DNA of 64,000 nt from Hofstenia miamia (taxonomy: Eukaryota; Xenacoelomorpha; Acoela). The stretch covers positions 1,710,327 through 1,774,326 of the forward strand of contig SCFE01000090.1 in assembly GCA_004352715.1 (NCBI GenBank). The letters run 5' to 3'. Both the position numbers and the translations under genes were made by a program. Positions 1 to 11,162 of this stretch are shown piece after piece (position 1 is the stretch's first letter; each line of letters starts with the position of its first letter). The notes beneath the pieces were generated by a model. That model was not told the origin of the DNA and searched no databases. It saw nothing but the letters and a program-made list of their open reading frames with translations.

Positions 1-1
1 A

Positions 2-1018
2 GGAAAATTCTGGGATACCATCAAGGACGCCCGTATAAATTATCCCATAACAATCGGAACAGCCACTTTAGCTTCTCAGTCAAAGTTCAGTGAGTTGGAG
101 AAAAAGATCAACCCGAATGCGGGTTTGTGTATCCCGCCACCTACAATCAAAACCCCGCTAATTCAGCCAAAATGGAAAGTACGAAAGCCTAAAAAGAAGG
201 TCGCCACTCAGTTATCTGATCAGATAAATTTTGTCAATAATAAGTCAGAAGCTGTCAAAGCCAGTCAAATGGGTGAATATAAAACTGTGTGAGAGAAACT
301 CATCACAGGAGGAAATGCTGAGCGTGTATTTATTGATGGCAAGTTAACTATAACTGATATTTTTATGCAAGGACTACCGATTCACACGCAATTACAAGCA
401 ATACAAGAAAAACTCGCCACACTGCAGCCTTGTGTTCTTATCCTCTTCCAGGCTGCTGGAGATCTAATGTGGATAAATAATGTTGAAACAGTGACTCGGT
501 ACTATGATGTTACGAAGAGAATTGACATTATCACAATGATCCGAGACAACATATCCGATCCAGAAGAGATGATGCTAAATCAAGTTCAAGAGTACTGCTC
601 GCTATTTGTAGATCATGCAACTACCATGGGGTCCCTGCGACAAGTCTTTTTGCATTTTTACCCCAATACCAAGATCAGTGCTGATGATGCTCATACGTCT
701 GACACCGATGCGATGATGACATTAATGATTGCACTAAGCACTAAAAGGCCTTCAGCTTTATGAGCGGTTCTACAATACATTTACCAGGCGGTTGAATAAC
801 CTTCAGAGAAATTGTCCCATTAGCAATCGCATGCCAACCATCAAATTTCTACTGCTGAAAGACAAGGTGGTTACACAAAGAGAGGTACTTATGCAAATAA
901 CCTGAGAGGCACATTATGCGGAAGTCACAACATGGGATGGTGAACTTGCTACAAAGATGATCGTGGCTACACAAAATATCATTTCTGGGCCAGCCCTTCA
1001 ACTGCTAGCCGAAAATTA
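2..1018 (+). pseudogene. Decayed polyprotein C-terminus of an LTR-type element
   Basis: One reading frame runs from the left edge to about 760, broken by one in-frame TGA at 290-292; it continues in another frame through about 905 and, after a further stop, to about 1018. The N-terminal part is basic and proline-rich. Around 690-760 there is an Ala-His-Thr-Ser-Asp-Thr-Asp stretch with the H-x4-D spacing seen at the C-terminus of DEDDh exonucleases, but I cannot see the first DEDD motif, so an exonuclease call is weak. The frame stops about 10 bases before a purine-rich tract and a possible LTR, which suggests the last gene of a retroelement. The real start lies outside the window. I do not recognise the protein family. 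Confidence 0.35.
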
Positions 1019-1026
1019 ATTTGAGC

Positions 1027-1541
1027 AAGGGGGGGGCATGTAGAGTCGCTCGGGGATTTTGTTGATTTTATTCTTTTATAACTTACTTTGTATTATTACG
1101 TCACTATGACATTAGTAGCTAGTTTCGATCTTAGTTTACTATTGCTAGTTTGATGTCCCCTCAATGGTGCTTATTATTGCTCAAATTTAATTTTGCGAGG
1201 GAAAAAGAATTCGATCATGTTAAACTACGTTGACATCTGATTATTGTAAACAAAGGCAGGTAATAGTTAAACATTTGTATAAAACCTGAGGAAAATGTAG
1301 TGATAGCTTAATAGATTTTATCTACTCTCAACTGCCGTTGTTACCGTTGTATTTTCTATTTATTTATTATCTTTATGAAACTTATTGCTTAAGATCGGCA
1401 ACAATTCTGGAGTGTTTCCACTAGCACGGGGCGACAAGTTGCTTCTGGGGGTCTGTTGATTACCCAGTCCGAATTGTGGACTCATTAAGTTATGTATACG
1501 GTTATGTATAAGGAAATAATAAATCTCACTTTCGTAATTCA
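1027..1541 (+). mobile_element. Possible 3' LTR with polypurine tract
   Basis: An A/G tract ending in eight G (1027-1036) is followed by TG at 1039, the expected layout of a polypurine tract and LTR start. A TATAAAA box lies at 1278-1284 and an AATAAA at about 1516-1521. The right end is uncertain; a CA at about 1541 is one candidate. The mate LTR and target duplication are outside the window or in the gap, so this stays tentative. Confidence 0.35.
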
Positions 1542-1607
1542 ACACGTACATGCACTTATAAAACCTAACACTGTGATGATACCATGCCGTGGGCTAGCAT
1601 GAATATC

Positions 1608-1668
1608 TGGCAATTACAGATTATTTAATAGTGAGCTAAGAGATAACAATGAAAATGAGAGTTTGTAT
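1608..1668. repeat. Left copy of 61-bp direct repeat flanking a gap
   Basis: This 61-bp stretch recurs at 1867-1927 with one difference (A versus G). The two copies directly flank the run of N. They may be a true tandem duplication or the same locus assembled twice. Confidence 0.9.
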
Positions 1669-1866
1669 NNNNNNNNNNNNNNNNNNNNNNNNNNNNNNNN
1701 NNNNNNNNNNNNNNNNNNNNNNNNNNNNNNNNNNNNNNNNNNNNNNNNNNNNNNNNNNNNNNNNNNNNNNNNNNNNNNNNNNNNNNNNNNNNNNNNNNNN
1801 NNNNNNNNNNNNNNNNNNNNNNNNNNNNNNNNNNNNNNNNNNNNNNNNNNNNNNNNNNNNNNNNNN
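1669..1866. other. Assembly gap (198 N)
   Basis: A run of N with no sequence information. Reading frames crossing it are meaningless. Confidence 0.99.
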
Positions 1867-1927
1867 TGGCAATTACAGATTATTTAATAGTGAGCTGAGA
1901 GATAACAATGAAAATGAGAGTTTGTAT
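1867..1927. repeat. Right copy of 61-bp direct repeat flanking a gap
   Basis: Partner of 1608-1668, differing at one base. From 1928 to about 2000 I see nothing further that can be called. Confidence 0.9.
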
Positions 1928-1999
1928 TTTCTGAATTGAGATAGAAATTAAGCAAGTGAAACAAATAGGGTAGCACCAGTCAATAGGTTAAGCACTTTA

Positions 2000-3256
2000 C
2001 TTCTGGATGTTTCGCTTCAGCTGGAAGCCACAGGAATTGGTCATCTTGGATCTTACCTAAAGTAGTTTTGTTACTTGGATGAATTACCAATGTTACATCT
2101 ATATTTTATAAATTCTATGTTATTCCAATGATTCTACATTAGTAATAGCTTTCAATCTTACTAATTCATCAATTAACTGAACAATTTCATTATAAATTTG
2201 AGCACTGTCATTTCCAGGATTTTTAGAAGAAGTAAGTAATTCCAAGTGATCCATTAATTGTGAAGGATCATTGTAGTAGAAAACACTTTAACCCCTAATT
2301 ATCTTTTTAACTTTTTGATTCTTGCAATTACCTGTAACTTCAGCAAGTTTTACAAGATTCCTAAATACTCTCGTAGACTTTTCAGAGTATTTATCTTGTT
2401 TTTTAGTATATCTCTTTGTTAAATGAAGGATTGATCAATTGGCTTAAAAATAATTGGTTTTCCTTAAGGCATGCCATTTTGATCTACATATTAAGCTTCC
2501 AAAATATATTCTCTATATAATTTATCTATATCTATGAATGTAAGTTCAAACATGTTGTCATAAACTTTAAGAGGGAAAGACTTCTTTTTCTTAAGGTTAA
2601 CCCTGTTAACTGTGGGTAGAATATATCTACTTCCTTCTCTATTTTTAAAAATATCTTCAATATATTTCCTGTATCTATCAAGTTCATCATTCTCATAGCT
2701 TATATCCTTTTATTTGTTTTCAAGTTCTATTCCTTCCAATTTTGTTAGATTTGTATTTATTTTTTTAGTAATTTTTTCTAAATTATATCCATTTTTCTTT
2801 ATTGCATCATTAAAAATTGTGTGATATCCTTGTAGTTCTTCATCAGACATTGTTAGACAACTAAGCTCTGTAATTTGTGGAATTTCATAGAGTTGTGTCA
2901 TATAATTTGGTATAGATTGAACTTTATGAGTTGTTTTTGAATGTTCCCCAACACTACATTCATCTTCAGACACTAGTTCATAATCTATAGACACAGGTTA
3001 TGATGAATAAAAGTTTTTCCATTCACTCCTAATTTTTCTAAAGCATCTTGCTGATTTTCTAAACTTTCTTTAATAACAGATCCTTGATCTGAAATAGTTT
3101 TTGTAATAGGTTTGTAAGTTTCTTGTAAGTTGTACTGAACTTCATTTTGTTGGTTAATGTAGTCCCATTTTTGTTGTAAAATTTTATTTTCTTGCTTACT
3201 GACATCATCTTCAAGATTTACTAGTTTTCTATATTCATTGTAATCAATTTTTATAT
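2000..3256 (-). pseudogene. P2 hypothetical gene, polar coiled-coil-like protein
   Basis: On the minus strand a coding-like stretch begins near 3256 and runs down to about 2000 in shifting frames; the longest open piece is 2710-2994. The first ~90 residues are rich in Asn, Gln, Glu and Lys and look helical. Position, strand and composition fit a Polinton structural or accessory protein next to the packaging ATPase, but I cannot assign a function. The frame changes and stops show it is not functional. Confidence 0.4.
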
Positions 3257-3259
3257 AAT

Positions 3260-3835
3260 TAATTTAGAAAACGTTTTTTTAAAAGAGAACTTTTTGTCTC
3301 TTAATTATTAAAATACTGAACACTATTCTGTGTGTGTATATTACAAAGTTTCATTAAAATTTTTGTGTACTGTCTTTTTTTCTTTTTTTACAAACAGAAA
3401 GTCATAATTAGATAAACTTTCAAAAAGGTCTGGATTAAAAGAGTTATTCTTAGCAATTTAATGTTTGTCATGATTATCAACAGGAGTGTATAAAACCATG
3501 TGTGTACAATTTATTCTTATTTTCTTTGGAACATTGTAATAAAATTGTGAAATATATATTGCTGATATGTTATGGTCATCAAAGATAACTATTTTTCTAC
3601 TTGTGGTTGAAGCATTGGTTCAGCATTCATTAGTGTTTTTTAGAAATTCTTCTGGTAATACTTCCAAAACCTTATAACCTACTTTATTTGATGTGCTTTT
3701 CATTATCTTAATTAGATTTTTTCTAGATGAAAATTTGGAGTATAAATATATAATTTATCATAATATACAAGAGGTCTCAAAATCATATCCATTAATAAAT
3801 TAGTTTTCAACATCATGCCCTTCCACATATAAGCA
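3260..3835 (-). pseudogene. P2 packaging-ATPase-like (FtsK/HerA type) remnant
   Basis: Minus-strand remnant of a P-loop ATPase. Near 3820-3790 a Cys-Gly...Lys-(Thr)-Asn-Leu-Leu segment looks like a broken Walker A, with stops inside the loop. A Walker B-like KIVIFDDHN lies near 3600-3570. It is followed by Tyr-(Ile/Phe)-Ser-Gln-x-Tyr and a Val-Pro-Lys-x-Ile-Arg-x-Asn segment, the pattern expected of FtsK/HerA-type genome-packaging ATPases in Polintons and adintoviruses. Several frameshifts and stops are present. The gene is divergent from the PLA2-like gene on the plus strand at 3865. Confidence 0.55.
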
Positions 3836-3864
3836 TTCTAAAGTCTTCTTATAAGAAATCCGAA

Positions 3865-4282
3865 ACTCTTGATATTCAAAAAGCAATTGGCTATCTTCCA
3901 AAACCAAAAGGAGGTTTCACACTTCCAAATCATAAATATACTGGACCATTAATCCTTTACAGAAACAATTAAAAATAATGTAAAACCACAAAATCAAATT
4001 GATGCAGTTTCTAGAGAACATGATATATGTTATAACAAAGCTCAAAAAGGGGAGAAAAAAGTTCTCCTTAAAGCTAACTGGGATAAACAAATGTTGAATA
4101 ATTTAAGAAATGTTAAATCTAAAAATTTTCATGAAAGATTTGACAAGTTACTAGTTTCAAATGTTAATGGTTCAAAACAAATGCTTGGGTTGGGTTTTGT
4201 TACAGGGATTTCCAAAGTAAACATTCAAAGTAAATTTGAACTTAAAAGAGAAGTCTCTTCTGCCAGAGGAAACCTTAGCTAA
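3865..4282 (+). pseudogene. P2 phospholipase A2-like domain gene
   Basis: Plus-strand remnant with a calcium-loop-like segment (KYTGP) near 3935-3950 and, in a shifted frame, a catalytic His-Asp context REHDICY near 4015-4035. This pairing is the parvovirus-VP1-type PLA2 signature also found in Polintons and adintoviruses, where it is thought to help particles cross membranes. A clean frame follows at 4091-4282. One or two frameshifts lie between the two motifs. The coding signal runs without an obvious gap into the integrase, so the two may have been one protein. Confidence 0.6.
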
Positions 4283-5103
4283 TGAACTTTACAAACCTAT
4301 TAGAAAAAATTTCATGGGAAGGCATGTAATTGTAATGCATATAGATGAAATTTGGTTTCCTGACTTAGTTGATATGCAAAATTTCAGCAGATGGAAATAA
4401 GGGTTATAAATATTTGTTTAATGATGCATTTTCAAAATATGGATGGATTATTCCTCTAAACAATAAGACTGGACCTACTGTTAGAGATGAATTAGAAACA
4501 GTTCTTACCAGAATTCCAAATTTTCTATGGGTTGATAAAGGAAAAGAGTTTTATAATAAAAATATTCAAGAACTATGTGAGAAATATAGTATAAAGATGT
4601 ACTCAACAGAAAATATTGAAAAAATTCAATTTTTGAAAGATTTATTGGGACAATTAAAAACAAAATGTGGAAAGAATTCACAAAACAAAATCATACACAA
4701 TATTTAGATATACTTCCTAAATTTTAAATAAATACAATAATACAAAACATATCTCTATAAAAATGACTCAAATTGAGGCATCAAAAAGAAAAATGAAGAT
4801 GAAGTTTACAACAATTTATACAATGAGAGTAACCACACTATTACCCTTAAATCTAAATTAAAAGTAGGTGATAAAGTTAGAATAAGTAAACTTAGAAGGA
4901 AAGTTTTTGATAAAGGTAATACACCAAACTGGAATGAGGAAATATTTGTTATTGATAAATCAAAATTAACAGACCCTATAACATACAAATTGGAGGATTT
5001 AGCTGATGAACAAATAAAAGGATCATTTATGAAGAAGAATTGCAAAAAACTGATCAAGAAATATTCAGAATTGAAAAAATATTGAGAAAAAGAATGGACT
5101 TTC
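4283..5103 (+). pseudogene. P2 retroviral-type (Polinton) integrase
   Basis: Plus-strand DDE integrase. The first acidic block (HIDEIWFPDLVDMQ) is at about 4335-4380. A clean frame at 4369-4707 carries FSKYGWIIPL and the second Asp in WVDKGKEFY. The third catalytic position, a Glu-Arg-Phe-Ile-Gly context, is in a shifted frame at about 4630-4665. After another shift the C-terminal domain is readable to about 5103 with basic, strand-rich segments. The family catalyses insertion of Polinton DNA with 6-bp target duplications. At least two frameshifts inactivate it. Confidence 0.75.
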
Positions 5104-5264
5104 ATGTGTTATGTGGTTCTTATAACTTTCAGTTAAATGATAGCACTTTCCTTTATATGTAGTATCAATATTATACATTTTCTTTCCTGAATAGCGTTTA
5201 ATCTTATCATTCATTTTTTTACAAATGTTTTAATTTCTTATTCTTTCCATTTCTTACTTCTTCC

Positions 5265-5660
5265 TTTTCCATTTCACATTCATACACTATTGGTTTCTGT
5301 TTTGAATTCTTTTTATTCTGTTGTACACTTAAGAGATTCTCTTGATATTTATTTGGAAAATCCTTGATATATCCTTTTTCAATCTCTTCCAGCATTTTTT
5401 AAATATTTTGATGGTGAATCAATTATCAACGAAATTTTTGGTTTATATTTACTCTTCATTGAATATTTATTTACTTGATCTTAAATGCCAATAAGCCTTA
5501 TTTCTAGACTATTACAAGTTGATTCAATGTAAATTTTATTTGAATTTTCAAATTCTACTTTATATATCTTTCCTTCTTTATAGTCACTATTAAACTTAGC
5601 ATTACATAATTCGAAATGGGCCATTAGATGATTTTTAAATTCATTATGCATATGTGATAG
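5265..5660 (-). pseudogene. P2 GIY-YIG nuclease domain at the C-terminus of the PolB-helicase gene
   Basis: Minus-strand frame 5717-5481 contains GKIYKV (the GIY element, near 5573-5556) followed by KIYIESTCNSLEIRL (the YIG element as YIE, with the conserved Arg). A few bases further on, in a shifted frame near 5405-5370, is an LEEIEKGYI segment that can supply the late Glu of the fold, then a Lys-rich tail to about 5190. GIY-YIG domains are single-strand-cutting endonucleases found in UvrC, homing enzymes and Penelope elements. The domain directly follows helicase motif VI on the same strand with no room for an independent promoter, which argues for a fusion. The YIG glycine is Glu here, and a stop separates the Arg from the Glu segment. 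Confidence 0.65.
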
Positions 5661-6713
5661 GCTTAAGTGAATATATTCAAACTTTAGTTGTTCTAGATAA
5701 AGCAGTTCATACTTCATTTTTGTCTATCACATTTACATCATATATATTATAAGGTTCATTGATGTCACATCCTTGAAATTTATATACTGTTAGACAAAAA
5801 GAGGGGATACAATTCTTTCTGAAGTCATCAATAGTAAATGTTAAGTCATTATTTAATTTAATGTATTCATTATGTATTTCTTCAGTTTTAAATTCCATGG
5901 CATTAAATATCTGTTGCTCTTTCTTATTATTTGTAGCCATTACAGGCATACCTTCACATATTTCATATATTTCAATGCTATTATTATATTTGAATTTTAC
6001 TTCTAAAGGAAGTTCCCCATCAAGGGGGCAATGAAATCTCTTTTTTGTAACTAGTGTTCTTGTTTTGTTTAGAAAACCTATATTTCAAAACAAAGGTTTT
6101 ATCTCATTAAATTACTCTTCAATTTTGTTTGTTTGTAGTAAGTAATAATGTTAATATATTGTAAGTTTTTGTATTATACCTACCAGTTTCTTCTTTTTAA
6201 TGTAATATTTTTTTTGTTGGGCACAGTTGCTTAAATGCAGGTGATATCAAGTAATTATACTTAATTGAAGAATAGCTTTCTACAGGTGAACACTGATATG
6301 GATCACTAAACATATTAACAGTATATATATTGTAGAAAGCCTTGATAAATTTTTGGTATCCTTTTATTTGGCAACATAGAGAATTCATCTATAAATATCT
6401 CCATGTTCTTTAAATCTTCTAATTTGTTATAGCTATATTCAGAAAAATAACTACCAAATTCATAGCAAAATTTATTAACACCCTTTAATGTTCTTCCTAT
6501 GTTTTCAATTGCTTTATTTGTATATGTAAAAACAATTGGATTTTTACTGTTTTTAACAAGTTCACATAACGTAATAGTCTTACCTGATCCTGCTGGTCCT
6601 ACATAAATTGTTCCATTTCCATATTGACAAATATATGATTCTATGTCTACGTCTTCTCTATAATGCTTTTCAAAATATGTTACATCATCTTTATATATAA
6701 ATGGTTTGCCCAT
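5660..6713 (-). pseudogene. P2 superfamily 1 DNA helicase domain
   Basis: Minus-strand SF1 helicase in several frames. Motif I is GPAGSGKT (about 6599-6576), motif Ia FTYTNKAIENI (about 6530-6498), motif II IFIDEFSM (about 6398-6375), and motif III SDPYQCSPVE (about 6310-6280). After a frame change come motif V CLTVYKFQGCDI (5790-5755) and motif VI TALSRT near 5710-5693. This motif set fits the Pif1/RecD/Dda type of 5'-3' helicase. The polymerase lies immediately upstream on the same strand and the GIY-YIG domain immediately downstream. Frameshifts near 6390, 6190 and 5715 disable it. Confidence 0.75.
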
Positions 6714-7265
6714 GTATAAAGAATTAAATGTAATATATTTCTTGTATTCATATATTTTTTAGGATTAGTGATATATATTTCATCTGTATTTATTGCATAT
6801 AGTTTTGAACTTATTGTACAAGCTTCATCTATCAACTTCAACCATTGTAAGAATGAATTAGAGATAACAAATGATTTATATTTGTCCTAAAATATTCATT
6901 CACATGTTTGTTCCTTAATTGTGTATATATTGTCTAATTTGTGAATAATTATATTCTTTTTTGAAATCATTACCTCAGTCCAAAAATTCATCGCAGTTTC
7001 ATATTCAGAACAAGTAAAGCCATAGTTATTCTTATTGTACTTTCTACCCAATTCTCCAATAAAACTGTTAGCTAAAGTTTTAGCTTATTTTTCTGAAAAA
7101 AGTATCAAAAATGTATTTTATAAAATACTGAAAAGATTCTGGGTTCAGACCCTTTTTTGCTAATAATTTATATTTAATATTAGAAATGGGCATCTTCCAT
7201 TTTTTTATGGAACTACCTATGTCTAAAGCATGACAAAGATCTATTTCATCAATATAGAATTCTCC
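6714..7265 (-). pseudogene. P2 family-B DNA polymerase, palm part with motifs B and C
   Basis: Minus-strand continuation of the polymerase that begins at 29580. The open piece 7265-7080 is followed, after a stop, by AKTLANSFIGELG (about 7081-7043), which fits PolB motif B (K-x3-N-S-x-Y/F-G). NTDEIYIT at about 6790-6765 fits motif C (usually DTDS; here Asn-Thr-Asp-Glu, so a metal ligand may be changed). Only about 65 residues separate motif C from the helicase P-loop at 6599, too short for an ordinary thumb domain plus a separate protein start. The right edge at 7266-7269 is the TTTA duplication of the retroelement insertion. Confidence 0.65.
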
Positions 7266-7269
7266 TTTA

Positions 7270-7471
7270 TGTAACATCCTCTACCAGGCATTATTACTAT
7301 TCTTCCTTTGTTAGTTGATAACATTGGTTGTATATTTGTGGGTAGGGATTTACTACTTAGATACTGTTTAGCTTTTGTGTATTTCTATTAGTGTAACATA
7401 ACTAGATTTAACTATTCACTATTTAGGTGATGAAGCCATACAGTACTTTCTCCAGTGATCAATAGTGGGCA
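7270..7471 (-). repeat. 3' LTR of gypsy copy A (202 bp)
   Basis: A 202-bp block with TG...CA ends on either strand, matching 17463-17664 closely along its whole length. It lies directly downstream of the copy A ORF3 remnant and ends at the TTTA duplication. Its 5' end on the coding strand is TGCCCACTATTG. Confidence 0.7.
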
Positions 7472-10031
7472 TCTTTTGTTGAGCTTGTGTGTGCTAAATC
7501 TTCTTGTATTTGATTATCTGGGTAAAAGAATGTGAAAACTTTCCTCATGCTCTGTGTATTCACCACATCCTTGTAAAAGAAACTGATGTTATCCATCACT
7601 TCTTATTTGCTTATTTCATTTGGATCATTCTTATTTATTCTCATCATTGTTACAATCTCTACTCTTTTTGTGACGTCATAGTAGTGACATTTCTTTTCCC
7701 AGATGTCTGTCCAAACTATATTGTTGATGCCAGAGAATAGCGTGACCACTTTCAGAGTATGGCTTTTGATTTCTTGTCTTAGATCTCACAATTGTATGTG
7801 GATGGGTTTCCCCTGTGTGTGCAGTTGGTATGGTGTTATTGTTCCTTCAATGCACACTTTTTCTCAATTGTCATTTCTCAGCATTATCTCCTTTGATTTC
7901 TTGTAATCATCTTGTTCTATTACCATTCTCACTTTTTCTTTTGTGTTGACATAAGATTTATATTCATGTAGGAAGGCTTTAGCAACTTTGACTTCCTTTG
8001 GCAGTCTCCATTGTGGGAGGACCATTGGTATCAATACTGTCTCCAGCAGCATGCATATTAGAATTTTCATTTTGATTTGTTGTTCTATGTGTTTGTATGA
8101 GCCTGCTGTTGTTGGCGCCTTTGCTAGACCTATTGTGGTGAGATAATTCATTTTCCCTTCTGAGATTGTATTCCAGAATGCTTGCGTGAGTTCTTTCCTG
8201 ATCAGTTTTAATCATATTTCTTCTTGAAGTTATGCATTTGATGTCCACTGCCTGTTGGTTGTATGGCTTGAGCAGCTCTTCTAGCTCCATTCTTGTGAAT
8301 GCCTCTGTAAACATCAATTTCATTGTTGTTCTTTGATGTTTTGAAAATTCCTTTCTTTGAATTCTCTGGATTCTCTTGTAACCTTAATTTTGACTAAGAA
8401 ACATTCATCATCCATATTTATCTATTTGATTGTTCTTGCTAGGCTCACTTCTCCCCACTATTCAATGTTTATTCTATCAATTGTCTGCTGTGTTTTGGGA
8501 GATAATAGTAACTGAGAGGATGTTAGTAGCTCCTCTTCCTCCATCATTTCTCTCTGCATCTTTGTCACCATCTCACAGACCTCTACTGGTTTGGTTATCC
8601 CGCCTTTTTCATCATTTCCACACTCCTAATTATTTTGGTAAATGTGCACTGCAGACTGTCTTGCTCATATCTTTCCATTTCTTTTTCTAGTATTTTCTGC
8701 ATGTTTTTCTGTACTGCTGTGCTTCTTATTTCCTTGGTGCTCACCAGTTTTCATTTTATTATTTTTCTCCATGGTTGGTTCTCCAGTTGTTTCAGCTGTG
8801 CTCTGATGTTGCTCCCCACATGTGCTTCCTCATTGGTTCCTTGAATATTGTTATTTCATTCAGCATATCCCTGTCTTATTTGCCATGTCAATGATCAACA
8901 TCTTCCCCATCAGGTTTTTATGCATTATGATGTGGTAATTTTCTTTTCCATAGTTTGCATTGGTTTTTCTGCTTTATTGGGTGACTCCATCCTCTCAATA
9001 TGGCCTTTAAGAAGCCAGTTCATTATTTGTGTGTTGATCAGGGCTAGAGCTATCTCAAATATCTTTGCTTTCATCAATCTATGTCTAACATGTTGCAAAA
9101 TCAGTAGTCTTATGTCTCTATCTTCAGTTGTAAATATCACTAGTATCCATGCTGTCATCCTGTATCAAATTTCTGGCGTGTTTTTCTCTTTGAATACTAG
9201 TTGCCCAGTTTATTTCTGTGAGTGCTAATTCTATCATTTTTGTCTGTTTATATAAATCAATCACAATGCATGGATCTACCATTATTCTGTAGATTTCCAC
9301 CCAGTAATCTATTTGTAGATCAAATCTAATTAATTCTGAAGTGATTGTATCTGTTGGTGTTTTTTCCTAGTGGAATATGTTTTCTGTTTGCATGAATGTG
9401 TCCAATAGATGTTTCAGAATGTCATTGATTATTGATCTTGTGATTATTACCACTCTTAACTTCTGTACTTTTGCCATTCTTAATGTTTGATCTATGTGTT
9501 TCTCCAGGTTCTTATTATATTCTTTCTCCTTCAAAATATGTATAATTGTCAAGTTGTCTTGATCCATATTTATCTCCAGGATTGCTGATATTTGATCTTT
9601 ATTGGCCATTATAGCTTGCATTGTTTCTAGTGTAAAATCTTCATTGAATATTATATGTACCATGCTCTGCATGTAGGGTCTTTCTAACATTTCATTCATG
9701 TCTCACAGGTAACTTATTATCACATTTACCTTTGGCCTGTTATCTGAATCTAATACTAGTGGTAAATTTCTTCCCTCTGTCTTTGCAATTTTCCTGATGT
9801 GCCATTTTGTTTCTTGTGACAGTTTTTTGAAAGCATTATAGTGCATCTTAATAGTTCCAATGAAATATGGGTGCAGTGTTTCTCCATTGATTTTTGACAT
9901 TTGTTTTTGTCTATCTCTAGATTATATAGTTCTCTCCAAGGTAGTGTCCAAGGAGCCGTGTGGCTGTTTCATCCTTAATGGTAGTTTGCTGGTGCCTGGT
10001 TCACAGTCCATGGGCTGTGAATCTGTGCTAA
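7472..10031 (-). pseudogene. Gypsy copy A, ORF3 after integrase (decayed)
   Basis: Minus-strand coding remnant in many frames (open pieces 9900-9703, 9699-9367, 9158-8925, 8323-7979, 8151-7864). It is clearly homologous to copy B 20100-17680: both contain KINGETLHPYFIGT- or KIDGETLHPYFIGT-like starts, a DNLTIIHILKEKEYNKNLEK block and an NWLLKGH block. Intact length would be roughly 800 residues. It lies between integrase and LTR, the position of env in errantiviruses. I see no convincing signal peptide, furin site or fusion peptide, and only one hydrophobic run near 8080-8010. Function unknown. Confidence 0.55.
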
Positions 10032-11158
10032 TGTAGCATAATCTAAAGAAAATGCTGCTAATAAAGAAAGAAGAACAAATGATTAGTTGAAACTAAGATT
10101 GAATTACGATTATTTAGAAAAACAATTTAATTTCAATTATCAGAATTATCTTTGTAAAATGCAACCAAGTAATAATATATCAAATTAGTAGTTGTCATCG
10201 AATTTGACAAAACAAAGGGGGCGAATTTGCTTCCATTATTTTCAGCCATTTTGGCAGACAAATTAAATTTGAATTTCAAACAACAGGTTCTTTTTCAAGT
10301 TAACTATAGAGCATAAATCAATTTGGAATTTGTTGAAGAAAATTCTTCAAAAATCTTATTCTTAGATTTTATATTGGTTTGATTATGTATACACAATGTC
10401 AAGCTAAATGGTAGTAGTGGTTTGGAAACATATCAGGAGCGACTCAAGGGTCCTTGATCCAAACCATGAACCTGCATTTATGTTAGGTGTACAAATAGGA
10501 GTTTTTCTCTGTTTAGCTGGCTATTGATTTGATCATTTAGATGTAACCAATAATCAACATCAGTAAGAAAGGGCTGGAAAGCCTAACATAGAGTATACAT
10601 ATTTTATATGATAGACTTAGGTGACCTATAATAGACTGATAAATTGACTGAGCATGTATTATGTTATTTAAATGTAAGGTAGGAAGCTGCAAGTTATTAA
10701 GTAACTCAACTATATTAACTTAACTAAAGCCAATAGTTTTCAGTAATGCACAAAGTAATATTTATTAAGCAGCTAGTGACATTGCAAGGTTGTGAAGTTA
10801 ATTAAATACATGGTACAAATTGAGTTTAAGTCAGTAACAATTTGCATTGAGAACTACACTGAGTTAGGATAGGAAACACATAAGAGTTTTGTTGAGCTGA
10901 GGTTTGAAGCCACCTAGATCAGCTATGGAAACACAAAAGAAATGATGCAGAGATTGGAGTCGGCCAGAGGCCACAAGTACACCACCCACAGAGCAGAGCT
11001 ATGATGGCAGAATACCTAAATAGTATTCAGTTAAGGAAAGAATAGCAGAAATATAGATTCAATAGCTAACATGAGTACATCCCTACCTGCATTTGACGTG
11101 AAACAATAGTTTAAAAGAATAATTTAACCTACATCAATGCTTGGTAGCAGATGCTACA
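10032..11158. mobile_element. 1,127-bp LTR-like unit inserted in gypsy copy A (TSD CTAA)
   Basis: Ends are TGTAGCAT and ATGCTACA, flanked by CTAA at 10028-10031 and 11159-11162. Copy B has no such block at the matching place, confirming insertion. It is the near-complete reverse complement of 26489-27639 (about 94% in the 90 bases I compared near 10440-10530). Its last ~200 bases resemble the 202-bp LTR of copies A and B. No coding frame is seen. A solo LTR of a longer-LTR subfamily is the likeliest reading; a TIR element is the alternative. Confidence 0.7.
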
Positions 11159-11162
11159 CTAA

